64,000 nucleotides of DNA from Roseovarius sp. Pro17. GTDB lineage: Bacteria > Pseudomonadota > Alphaproteobacteria > Rhodobacterales > Rhodobacteraceae. The position numbers and the translations under genes are program-made. Shown piece by piece: positions 47,298 through 54,794 of the stretch; the first letter of the stretch is position 1, and each line of letters starts with the position of its first letter. The notes below the pieces were generated by a model. The model did no database searches. It saw only the letters and a list, made by a program, of their open reading frames with translations, and was not told the DNA's origin. The DNA lies in NCBI RefSeq assembly GCF_035599575.1, contig NZ_CP141179.1, positions 558,001 through 622,000 of the forward strand, in the 5' to 3' direction.

Positions 47298-48244
47298 GCA
47301 TGCGGGGCGCCGCTGCGTATGGTCGCAGACGGGTGCCCGTCGGCCTCTGGCCCGCCCTCAAGGGGGTGTGGACGCTGATCGGCGAAAAGAACCTGAACCT
47401 CATCGCGTCAGGCATCGGGTTCTTTGGCATTCTCGCTACTTTTCCGGCTATCGCGGCGCTGATCGCGCTCTGGGGATTTGTCGCCGACCCGGCGCTGGTT
47501 GAGGCTCAGGTTTCAGAATTCACGTCCCTTCTGCCTATTGAGGTCGCTGAACTGCTGACTGGCCGCGTGGCCGAATTGGTTGCCGCCGACAGCACGACGC
47601 TGGGTTGGGCGGGGCTGTTGTCGGTCGGGCTGGCACTGTGGTCTGCGCGGGCCGGCATCGCGGCGCTGATGGTGGGGGTCAACGCAGTCTACGGTGAGCG
47701 TAATCGCGGCGGGTTGCGTCATATGTTAGTTGCGTTCGGTCTGACTGGATGCTTGATATTGCTGGCTTTAGCCTGCTTTGCCGCGCTGGTCATCGCCCCA
47801 ATTGTGCTGGCCTTCCTGCCGCTTGGTCCCTTTGCGACATTCATAGCCGAAATGCTACGCTGGGCCGTTGCCGTATCGACAGTGATGCTGGCGCTGGGGC
47901 TGCTGTATCGCTACGGGCCCAACCGAAAGGGTATCGCACGCGCGGGATGGATATCACCGGGCGCGATCACCGCCACCATCCTCTGGGCGCTGGCCACTTG
48001 GGCATTTACGATCTATCTGCAAAATTTCGGCAACTATAACAAGATCTACGGCTCGCTGGGCGCGGTGATTGTGCTGCTGCTGTGGCTCTATATCAGCGCT
48101 TTCGTTTGCCTTCTGGGCGCAGCCCTCAACGCTGAGCTGGAGCTGCAACAGCGCAAGGATACGACGCGCGGCCCGGCCAAGCCAATGGGTCAGCGCGGCG
48201 CGTTCGTGGCAGATAACATGAGCAGGGATTTCAAGCGCGAGTGA
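47294..48244 (+). CDS. YihY/BrkB-family membrane protein
   Basis: 316 residues with six predicted membrane helices, the YihY/UPF0761 pattern (LIASGIGFFGILATFPAIAALIAL; YGSLGAVIVLLLWLYISAFV). Role is unclear; the family is not a ribonuclease despite the old name. Its start at 47294 overlaps the stop of the PLDc_N gene (ATGA), so both are under the EcfG-type promoter at 47037. Confidence 0.9.
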   Translation: MSMRGAAAYGRRRVPVGLWPALKGVWTLIGEKNLNLIASGIGFFGILATFPAIAALIALWGFVADPALVEAQVSEFTSLLPIEVAELLTGRVAELVAADSTTLGWAGLLSVGLALWSARAGIAALMVGVNAVYGERNRGGLRHMLVAFGLTGCLILLALACFAALVIAPIVLAFLPLGPFATFIAEMLRWAVAVSTVMLALGLLYRYGPNRKGIARAGWISPGAITATILWALATWAFTIYLQNFGNYNKIYGSLGAVIVLLLWLYISAFVCLLGAALNAELELQQRKDTTRGPAKPMGQRGAFVADNMSRDFKRE

Positions 48245-48271
48245 CCGGCATCGCTACCGGACACTTGTTTG

Positions 48272-48637
48272 TTAGCGTCGACCGCGCACCGCTTGTGCCG
48301 CGTTTAGGCCGATGATGAACGCTTCGGCCAGCGGCGACATTGTGCCGGGCGCGGGCGGGGACGCGGGATCGCGCAGCAACGCGGCCTCTGCATCGGATTC
48401 GTGACGTTCTTTTGACGCTGCGGCGATGCCGAGCAGGATCAGACCGATCCCGAGGAAAATCCCCGAGATGACTAGGGCCGCGAACAGCGTCGAATATGCC
48501 TCGGCCAAAAGAATCCAGCCTGCTGATGTCAGGAACGCAATCCCGACTAGTAGGAAAACGGCACCCACGGCACGCATCAGCGCGCGCTTTATAGCGCGCG
48601 CTGAGCGGTGTTTGACGGCTGAAATCAGGCCTATCAT
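48272..48637 (-). CDS. Holin-like membrane protein (phage holin family, PF07332-like)
   Basis: 121 residues with two hydrophobic segments (VGAVFLLVGIAFLTSAGWILLAEAY and FAALVISGIFLGIGLILLGIAAA) separated by a short turn, followed by a hydrophilic tail. Resembles the 'phage holin family' proteins often linked to DUF883 genes in bacterial chromosomes. There is no prophage here. It follows DUF883 after 5 bp. Confidence 0.75.
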   Translation of the reverse strand: MIGLISAVKHRSARAIKRALMRAVGAVFLLVGIAFLTSAGWILLAEAYSTLFAALVISGIFLGIGLILLGIAAASKERHESDAEAALLRDPASPPAPGTMSPLAEAFIIGLNAAQAVRGRR

Positions 48638-48642
48638 GCGGA

Positions 48643-48957
48643 TCAGCGCCGGGTTGTGGTCAGGATGCCCACTACAAACCCCAGCGCAGCAGCCATCCCA
48701 AGTGACAGTGCCGGCTTTTCCTGCACGAAATCATGCGCCTGTGCGTTCAGGGCGTTGGCCTGTGTCTGCGCGCTGGAAATAGCGTTGGCACCGCGTGCGC
48801 GGGCCTCTTCCAGACGCTTGTGCGCGGCGTCGGTCAAATTGTCCTTTTGCGCCTTGGCCATCGCGCCGAGCGTATCGGTGATGGTTGAAATATCCTGACG
48901 AAGTGTCGCGATCTGGGCGTTCAGGTCGTCGCTGTCGGGTGATTTGCTCTGAGCCAT
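48643..48957 (-). CDS. DUF883 (ElaB/YqjD-like) protein
   Basis: 104 residues: an amphipathic, Ala/Gln/Asp-rich helical region followed by a single C-terminal membrane helix and a basic tail (ALGFVVGILTTTRR), as in ElaB/YqjD, inner-membrane proteins that associate with ribosomes in stationary phase. An EcfG-type promoter lies 38 bp upstream. Co-transcribed with the holin-like gene. Confidence 0.85.
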   Translation of the reverse strand: MAQSKSPDSDDLNAQIATLRQDISTITDTLGAMAKAQKDNLTDAAHKRLEEARARGANAISSAQTQANALNAQAHDFVQEKPALSLGMAAALGFVVGILTTTRR

Positions 48958-48995
48958 GGAAGTTTCCTTTATTTTCTAACACTATTCTAAGCAGT

Positions 48996-49021
48996 AACGC
49001 ATTCACCTGCATGGCAGTTCC
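48996..49021 (-). promoter_or_regulatory. EcfG-type promoter for DUF883-holin operon
   Basis: On the minus strand GGAAC (49017-49021), 17-bp spacer, CGTT (48996-48999). It fits the EcfG consensus exactly and points at the ATG at 48957. It is back-to-back with the promoter at 49047. Confidence 0.85.
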
Positions 49022-49046
49022 CGACCGCGCCGAATGTTTGCACAGC

Positions 49047-49072
49047 GGAACCGAGCCGGAGGTCGCCGCGTT
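49047..49072 (+). promoter_or_regulatory. EcfG-type promoter for DUF1328 gene
   Basis: GGAAC at 49047-49051, 17-bp spacer, CGTT at 49069-49072, 67 bp before the ATG at 49140. Only 25 bp separate it from the divergent promoter. Confidence 0.85.
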
Positions 49073-49139
49073 TCAGAATTGATATCGGCACAGATCGGTG
49101 TCTGCAACATACCGCATTGTAACCTCAAAGGAGATAGCC

Positions 49140-49301
49140 ATGCTATATTGGGCAATTGTATTCTTTATTGTCGCCGTTGTCTCCGCAATCTTTGGGTTCG
49201 GCGGCATTGCCTCGGCATCGGCGGGGATCGCTCAGATTTTGTTCTTCGTCTTTTTCGTGCTGTTTGCCATCGCGCTGATCGTGCGCGTCGTGCGCAAGTA
49301 G
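49140..49301 (+). CDS. DUF1328-family small membrane protein
   Basis: 53 residues, two hydrophobic helices ([20 protein letters not shown] and [20 protein letters not shown]) and a basic end, the DUF1328/YtjA pattern. AAAGGAG lies at the right distance from the ATG. Behind an EcfG-type promoter, so probably stress induced. The longer reading from 49098 is not needed. Confidence 0.88.
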   Translation: MLYWAIVFFIVAVVSAIFGFGGIASASAGIAQILFFVFFVLFAIALIVRVVRK

Positions 49302-49332
49302 AGATCGTAGACTTTGGTAATTTGAAATGCGA

Positions 49333-49364
49333 AACGCCGCCCTCAACCAAGTGAAAGCGGCGTT
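49333..49364. terminator. Hairpin between DUF1328 and phyR (convergent)
   Basis: AACGCCGC with GCGGCGTT and a 16-base loop. A second perfect palindrome, GAGGGTTAACCCTC at 49376-49389, lies next to it before the phyR stop. The pair probably separates the two converging genes. Confidence 0.65.
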
Positions 49365-49401
49365 CTGATGATCCAGAGGGTTAACCCTCAGACATTGAGG
49401 A

Positions 49402-50232
49402 CTAGGCGTTTTTCAGCGTCTCGGTCGACGAAAAGAACATCGCTTGACCGACAGCCGAACGAACCTGATCTTCTGTGTAGGGCTTGGCGATGACAAAGGC
49501 CGGTTCAGGCTTGTCGCCGGTCAACAGGCGTTCGGGGAAGGCGGTGATAAAGATCACGGGAATTTCGCCGATCTGCTGAAGCAGTGCGTTCACCGCGTCG
49601 ATCCCGGACGAGTTATCGGCCAGTTGGATATCAGCCAGAATGAGGTCCGGCGTCTTCTTCAACCCCAGATCGATCGCTGCATCGGCGGTGCGGCCGATGC
49701 CGGTGACATTGTGGCCGATGGATGTGACGATGCTGTGCAGATCCATGGCGATGATCGCCTCATCCTCAATCACCAGCACATCGCCCGCCATGCCGTTTTC
49801 GATTTCCATGCGGGCGGCGGCAATCAAACCTTCGGCGTCCGATGCGCTGATGTCCATGATCTGACCGATTTCCTGCGGCGAGAACTCCTCGATGGAATTC
49901 AGCAGCAGGGCCTGACGCGTATCGGGGGTCAACTGCCGCATACGGTCCTGCGCAGATGCTTCCAAGTTACGCTTGGCAGACGCGTCACCGGGGTCGGACT
50001 CAGGCGCGCCAGCGCTCTGCCAAACGAGACGAAACGCCCGGAATAGCGCAACGCGAGGTGAGGTGTCTTTGGAATAGGCCTCGCGATCCTCCAGGATCGC
50101 CTCAAGCGTGGCGGCAGCAAAGGCGTCGCCGCTGGACTGACTGCCTGTCAATGCACGGGCATACCGTCTGAGATAGGGAAGGTGGTGTGCGATCTGCTGC
50201 GAAAAATGCAGACTTGAATCAGGATTACCCAT
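49402..50232 (-). CDS. phyR: General stress response regulator PhyR (anti-anti-sigma factor)
   Basis: 276 residues. The N-terminal half (about 1-140) mimics an ECF sigma factor; the C-terminal half (about 150-270) is a receiver with Asp157, phosphoacceptor Asp201 in LILADIQ, Thr230 and Lys250. When phosphorylated, the sigma-like part binds NepR and frees EcfG. The ATG at 50232 follows GGAGC; longer readings add residues of no family. Divergent from nepR-ecfG, the standard alphaproteobacterial arrangement. Confidence 0.96.
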   Translation of the reverse strand: MGNPDSSLHFSQQIAHHLPYLRRYARALTGSQSSGDAFAAATLEAILEDREAYSKDTSPRVALFRAFRLVWQSAGAPESDPGDASAKRNLEASAQDRMRQLTPDTRQALLLNSIEEFSPQEIGQIMDISASDAEGLIAAARMEIENGMAGDVLVIEDEAIIAMDLHSIVTSIGHNVTGIGRTADAAIDLGLKKTPDLILADIQLADNSSGIDAVNALLQQIGEIPVIFITAFPERLLTGDKPEPAFVIAKPYTEDQVRSAVGQAMFFSSTETLKNA

Positions 50233-50296
50233 CGTTGCTCCGTGTTTATTCTGATACTTTGACTGAACGTGGCGAAATTTTTGAACCACGCGATAG

Positions 50297-50321
50297 GGAA
50301 CTAACATGCGACAGGTGCGTT
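50297..50321 (+). promoter_or_regulatory. EcfG-type promoter for nepR-ecfG
   Basis: GGAAC at 50297-50301, 16-bp spacer, CGTT at 50318-50321, about 50-65 bp before nepR. It implies positive autoregulation of EcfG. A weaker minus-strand match (GGAAC at 50324-50328 and TGTT at 50303-50306, 17-bp spacer) overlaps it and could serve phyR. Confidence 0.85.
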
Positions 50322-50370
50322 CAGTTCCGACACATGTGCAAAAAGACGAACCGAAAGCGGTAAATATGGA

Positions 50371-50559
50371 TTGGCAGACGTGAAGATGGGGCGCAAGAGC
50401 GAAGAAACTAAAGATGGCGAAAGAACGCCGGCAAAAGCCTTAAAGCGGGACCAGATCGACGCCAATCTAAAGCGCGTCTATGATGAAATGCTGGAGGACG
50501 ACGTGCCCGATCGCTTTGAGCAATTGTTGCGACAGCTGCGAGAGCAGGACGATAAATGA
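50371..50559 (+). CDS. nepR: Anti-sigma factor NepR
   Basis: About 57-62 residues. The conserved core DANLKRVYDEMLEDDVPDRFEQLLRQL is the NepR helix pair that binds EcfG. The start is open: TTG at 50371 or ATG at 50386; neither has a good ribosome-binding site. It overlaps ecfG by 4 bp, which fits coupled synthesis of sigma and anti-sigma. Confidence 0.9.
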   Translation: MADVKMGRKSEETKDGERTPAKALKRDQIDANLKRVYDEMLEDDVPDRFEQLLRQLREQDDK

Positions 50560-51134
50560 GCTCTGGTAAATCCGATGGTGATGCCGCGCAGATTGATCCG
50601 CGCGATGAAATCATTCTGCATCTCAAACCCATGCGCGCCTTTGCTCTGTCGCTGACGCGTGATGTAGCGCGGGCGGATGATCTGGTGCAGGACACCGTCG
50701 TCAAGGCGTGGACCAATATCGACAAGTTTACCGTCGGCACGAACATGCGCGCGTGGCTGTTCACGATCCTGCGCAACACATTTTATTCCGAGCGTCGCAA
50801 GGCCAAGCGCGAAGTTGCGGATGTCGATGGCGCCATGACCGAGCGTATGGCCGAAAAGCCCGCTCATGACGGTCGCCTTGCCTTGGCCGATTTTCGCCGC
50901 GCGTTTGAGCAGCTTCCGGCGGAGCAGCGCGAGGCGCTGATCCTCGTTGGCGCGCAGGGTTTTGCCTACGAAGAGGCCGCGCGCATGTGCAACTGTGCCG
51001 TCGGCACAGTTAAAAGCCGCGCCAATCGCGGGCGCAAGCGTCTGGCCGAGATGCTGGATATGAAAGAGGATGAGGCGATGGAACTGACCGATCAGGCCAC
51101 CGTCGCCGTAATCAGCCGCAATCCGGGGATGTAG
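50556..51134 (+). CDS. ecfG: ECF sigma factor EcfG (general stress response)
   Basis: 192 residues with region 2 (HLKPMRAFALSLTRDVARADDLVQDTV) and region 4 (LPAEQREALILVGAQGFAYEEAARM, KSRANRGRKRL). It is the sigma factor for GGAAC/CGTT promoters. It starts at the ATGA overlap with nepR and is 4 bp before the histidine kinase gene, giving a complete module. Confidence 0.95.
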   Translation: MSSGKSDGDAAQIDPRDEIILHLKPMRAFALSLTRDVARADDLVQDTVVKAWTNIDKFTVGTNMRAWLFTILRNTFYSERRKAKREVADVDGAMTERMAEKPAHDGRLALADFRRAFEQLPAEQREALILVGAQGFAYEEAARMCNCAVGTVKSRANRGRKRLAEMLDMKEDEAMELTDQATVAVISRNPGM

Positions 51135-51138
51135 TCCC

Positions 51139-52917
51139 GTGCAGGATGTCAGGCCCGACAAAGCAGTTGTTCCCGACGACGGCTGGCAGTCCCTGCACCG
51201 CCGCAACGCGTTGTTGCCGCGCACCGCGCTGATGCTGACGCTGGCCCTTTTGCCGCTGGGGATCATTGCAGTTGCCCAGACCCAAAACGCCATTATCAGC
51301 GCGCGCGACACCTACCGCGCCAGCCTTAGCGCGCAGACGGCGCGCCTCGTCGCGCCCGAACGCGAGGCGATACAGAGCGCGCATGGTATTACTCAAGGCT
51401 TGGCAGACGCGCTAGCCGTGCTGGGCCCCAACGACACGGTATGTTCCGATCTGATGCGTCATACGTCCGCGCGCAGCGGATCGATTGTCTTTCTCGGATT
51501 TATCGACGTGAACCGAAAGTCGGATTGTAACAATTTTGCAAGCTCCTACGATTTCAAGAATATAAAATCCCTCGATCAGGCTATGACACGCGGCTCTCTG
51601 ACGGTCAGCTACAATCCTCTGGGCGGCGCCAGCGGGTTGCCCGTGGTCATCGTCCAACAACCGGTTTTTACGACGCAGGGGGTTTTCAAGGGCGTTGTAA
51701 ACCTGTCGATGCTGTCTGCAAGTATGGTCGCCGAACGCGCTACAGACCCCATGGCTCACAACGCCGTCATCGTGACCTTCAACGAAGAAGGTGAGGTGCT
51801 GACCGCCGATGGCGGACCGGGCGACTACCTCAAGTTCATGCCCGCAGAAACGAAGCTGACCGATCTGATCGGGCAAGGCAGTCAACTGTTTACTGAGGAC
51901 AGCCGCGGCGGCAAGGCGCGCGATTTTGCAGTCGTGCCCATCCTCGAAGGCAAAGCCTATGCGTTGGGCAGTTGGCAACCGGTGCGCCCGCTGGTGCGTG
52001 ATCGCGCGTTCTCGACCTTCACCCTGCTTTTTCCGCTACTGATGTGGCTCATCAGTCTGGTCGTCGCTCTGTTGGCGATCCGTCTACAGGTGATCCGCCC
52101 CATCCGTGTTCTGGGCCGCCAGATGCGCGATTTCGCCGAGGGTCGCCGCACGCTCCGTAGCGAGGCGCTGGATAACGCCCCTACCGAACTGCGCGAAATC
52201 GGCGAGACGTTCAACATAATGGCGCAGAAGGTCATCCGCGACGAGGCCGATCTGGAAAACACGGTGCACGAACGCGACGTGCTGATCAAGGAAGTGCACC
52301 ACCGGGTCAAGAATAACCTTCAGCTGATGTCGTCGATCCTGAACATGCAGGCCCGCAACGCGCCCAATACCGACACGCGCAACGCCCTGCGCAAAGTGCA
52401 GGACCGCCTGACCAGCCTCTCAGCCGTGCATCGCGGTCTGTACGAAACACCACAGGTTAGCCAGGTGCGCGTCGATACGCTGCTGGGTGATATGCTGCGC
52501 CAGCTTGCCACGCTGGGCGAAGGGGACAGCGTGCCCCTCGACGTGGATTTCCAGTTGGAGGGCGTCACGTTAGTCCCTGATCAGGCCGGTCCCCTGGCGA
52601 TGCTGGCTGCCGAAGGGTTCACCAACGCACTGAAATACGGTGCCGCTGGCGCGGATGGGCGCCGTCTTATCCGCGTCCGCCTGCGCCCAGATCCCTCGGG
52701 TCCGGATATGGTCATGTTCGAGATCGCCAACACTGTCATTAGCGACGGCGTGCGCGCCGAAACCGAGCAGGGCCTCGGCCTCAAGCTGATACAGGCGTTC
52801 TGCGCGCAACTCGACTGCCGCATGAAAAGCTGCGAAGAAGAGGCAGGCTGGTATGAGATGCAAATCTGTTTCAAAAAGCAGGAATTCGCGCCCGAGCAGC
52901 ATACGCCACGTGTCTGA
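51139..52917 (+). CDS. Membrane sensor histidine kinase (HWE/HisKA_2 type)
   Basis: 592 residues: membrane helix (about 30-47), a large periplasmic sensor region (about 50-290), second helix (about 295-318), HAMP (about 318-370), then the HisKA_2 box EVHHRVKNNLQLM with phosphoacceptor His388 and an ATPase domain (N-box LAAEGFTNALKYG). GTG start at 51139. It sits directly after ecfG, so it is the likely kinase (PhyK-like) for PhyR. The input signal is unknown. Confidence 0.92.
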   Translation: MQDVRPDKAVVPDDGWQSLHRRNALLPRTALMLTLALLPLGIIAVAQTQNAIISARDTYRASLSAQTARLVAPEREAIQSAHGITQGLADALAVLGPNDTVCSDLMRHTSARSGSIVFLGFIDVNRKSDCNNFASSYDFKNIKSLDQAMTRGSLTVSYNPLGGASGLPVVIVQQPVFTTQGVFKGVVNLSMLSASMVAERATDPMAHNAVIVTFNEEGEVLTADGGPGDYLKFMPAETKLTDLIGQGSQLFTEDSRGGKARDFAVVPILEGKAYALGSWQPVRPLVRDRAFSTFTLLFPLLMWLISLVVALLAIRLQVIRPIRVLGRQMRDFAEGRRTLRSEALDNAPTELREIGETFNIMAQKVIRDEADLENTVHERDVLIKEVHHRVKNNLQLMSSILNMQARNAPNTDTRNALRKVQDRLTSLSAVHRGLYETPQVSQVRVDTLLGDMLRQLATLGEGDSVPLDVDFQLEGVTLVPDQAGPLAMLAAEGFTNALKYGAAGADGRRLIRVRLRPDPSGPDMVMFEIANTVISDGVRAETEQGLGLKLIQAFCAQLDCRMKSCEEEAGWYEMQICFKKQEFAPEQHTPRV

Positions 52918-52953
52918 CGCAATATTGCGTCCAACGTTGTATGAGGGCGCGCC

Positions 52954-53712
52954 GTGACCCTGATGTCACTTCCCGTCCAAGCAGCCCTTTGGGGCCTTGT
53001 CGCCGGAGGTGCGCTGCTGGTTGGCGCCTCCATCGGGTATTTCCTGCGGTTGCCTGCGATCCTCGCGTCGTCGGTCATGGCCTTTGGCATTGGCGTGCTT
53101 ATCTCGGCGCTCGCGTTCGATCTGATGGACGAGTCGTTTGTGATGGGTGGCATTTGGGCCGCGACGGCGGGGTTCGCCATTGGAGGCACGCTTTATGCGC
53201 TGGCGGGCGCCGCGCTGGCGCGGGCGGGCGCGCGGGGGCGCAAGCTGTCGGGTGCCGCGTCCGGAGCCAGCCGGGGCGCTGCGGCCTCGCTGGCTATCGC
53301 CGTCGGCTCGCTGCTGGACGGCATACCCGAAAGCGCGGCGATCGGCATATCGCTGTTGGACGGCGAGGGGGTGGCACTGGTGACAGTACTGGCGATTGTC
53401 GTCTCAAACATTCCCGAAGGTCTCTCTAGTACGATCGGCATGAAAAAGGCGGGCAAATCCGCCACCTATGTTTTCAGCATCTGGATCGCCATCACGCTGG
53501 CCTGTTCGCTGTCGGCCTGGCTGGGCTATTTGGTGATCGGTCAGATGGGGCCGGTGATCATTGCCGCAGCGATTGCCTGCGCGGCGGGGGCGATTTTCGT
53601 CATGCTGATAGACACGATGATTCCCGAAGCTTTCGACGAGATCCACGCGCTATCCGGGCCAATCGCTGCTGTCGGTTTCCTGTTGGCCTTTGCTGCCAGC
53701 CGCTTGCTGTAG
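52954..53712 (+). CDS. ZIP-family metal transporter
   Basis: 252 residues, about eight hydrophobic segments, ZIP/ZupT-like pattern with LDGIPESAAIG and VSNIPEGLSS. In the metal motifs the usual His of TM4 and TM5 are replaced by Asp and Ser, while the Pro-Glu pairs remain, so the metal preference may differ from zinc. GTG start at 52954, 37 bp after the kinase. The neighbouring dps converges with it. Confidence 0.82.
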   Translation: MTLMSLPVQAALWGLVAGGALLVGASIGYFLRLPAILASSVMAFGIGVLISALAFDLMDESFVMGGIWAATAGFAIGGTLYALAGAALARAGARGRKLSGAASGASRGAAASLAIAVGSLLDGIPESAAIGISLLDGEGVALVTVLAIVVSNIPEGLSSTIGMKKAGKSATYVFSIWIAITLACSLSAWLGYLVIGQMGPVIIAAAIACAAGAIFVMLIDTMIPEAFDEIHALSGPIAAVGFLLAFAASRLL

Positions 53713-53726
53713 CGCCACATGGAAAA

Positions 53727-53750
53727 AGGGGCGACCGACTGGCCGCCCCT
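53727..53750. terminator. Bidirectional hairpin between ZIP and dps
   Basis: AGGGGCG / CGCCCCT stem with a ten-base loop; an A run on the left side makes T's for the minus strand. Confidence 0.7.
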
Positions 53751-53787
53751 GAAACTCACTAACAAACAAACCGAAAACTCATGACGC

Positions 53788-54276
53788 CTATTTCTTGGCG
53801 TCGGTGTGGTGCGCGCCGATGAACCAAGCGTCCTTGCTGACGCCCCGGCTGACGGCTGTGTAGAGGTCGGCCGTCTCTTCGTCGCCCGCATCACCGGTTT
53901 CCTTGATGCCCTCGTGCACCAGCGACACGAACTGCACCATCCGTTTTTTCAACTCGTCGATATGCGTGTCCTGATGCACAGCATCGCGTGGATATGCATC
54001 CAGCTTGCCGTTCTTTTCGACGCCATCCAACGTGCCATCGGCAATGCCGCCGAGGATCACGCAGCGCTCGGCAATCGTATCGACATGTTCATCCATCCGG
54101 GCGCGAACCTCGTCCAGAAGTTCGTGAATACCGATAAAGCTGGGGCCTTTGATGTTCCAATGCGCCTGCTTGAGCGCAAGCTGCAACTGGATGCCCGTCG
54201 CGAGGGCAATGTTCAGGTGGCTGATCGACGCTTCGCGCGCGTTGTCGCTGAGGTAGTCTGTGAACTTCTCGGGCAT
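53788..54276 (-). CDS. dps: Dps-family ferritin-like DNA-protection protein
   Basis: 162 residues, assembles as a dodecamer that oxidises and stores iron and protects DNA. Ferroxidase residues His39, His51, Asp55, Asp66 and Glu70 line up with E. coli Dps (KQAHWNIKGPSF, IHELLDEVRARMDEHVD). The ATG at 54276 has GAAAGGA upstream; the extension to 54363 is not part of the family. Expected to be stress induced through the promoter upstream. Confidence 0.96.
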   Translation of the reverse strand: MPEKFTDYLSDNAREASISHLNIALATGIQLQLALKQAHWNIKGPSFIGIHELLDEVRARMDEHVDTIAERCVILGGIADGTLDGVEKNGKLDAYPRDAVHQDTHIDELKKRMVQFVSLVHEGIKETGDAGDEETADLYTAVSRGVSKDAWFIGAHHTDAKK

Positions 54277-54345
54277 GCCGTGGTCCTTTCTGCATATTCC
54301 TTCGGCGCAGAAGCCTGAAAGGCCGCCGCGCCTGTATAAGAGTAA

Positions 54346-54371
54346 TACGCGGCGGGACGGCATCGGGTTCC
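54346..54371 (-). promoter_or_regulatory. Near-consensus EcfG-type promoter for dps
   Basis: GGAAC (54367-54371), 17-bp spacer, CGTA (54346-54349): one mismatch in the -10 from the EcfG form. Position, about 70 bp before the dps ATG, is suitable. Confidence 0.7.
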
Positions 54372-54387
54372 AAACAATGGAGACCGA

Positions 54388-54705
54388 TTAGCGCCCGATC
54401 ATGATCATGCGGAATCGCAACTGATCCAAGATCACGGCGAGGATCAGAAGTGCGCCCAGTAACACCATCTGTATGTAGGAGCTGACCTGCGCCAAATTCA
54501 TGCAGTTCTGAACGAGGATGATGAAGAAAACGCCCAGCACCACATTTTCGACGCGCCCCAGACCGCCACGCAGGCTGACCCCCGCGATCACACAGGCGGT
54601 GATAGATTTCAGCGCGGTGGTGGCGTCTAGGTTGGCCTCACCCGAGTCCACGCGCGGGGGGAGTGGGAGGTCGGTAAGCGCCATACTGAGGGCCAGTTTG
54701 GTCAA
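54388..54705 (-). pseudogene. C-terminal remnant of a sugar ABC transporter permease (RbsC-like)
   Basis: The last 80 or so codons match the end of ribose/xylose-type permeases (ACVIAGVSLRGGLG, NVVLGVFFIILVQNCMNL, LLGALLILAVILDQLR), whereas the preceding residues do not. A whole protein would be about 330 residues, so more than two thirds are gone. No ATPase or binding-protein gene is nearby. Best read as a decayed importer. Confidence 0.75.
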
Positions 54706-54794
54706 TGTTCTGGTGGGTCTATCGTTTCACTCGGCGGATTTTGTGGGCGGGCATTGTGCCCGCCTCATTCTATCTGCGTAGTCGCGCTTCCTTC

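Noticed and set aside
48272..48957. Holin-like gene as sign of a prophage
   Set aside because: No other phage gene is nearby; DUF883-holin pairs are ordinary chromosomal genes, and an EcfG-type promoter leads them.
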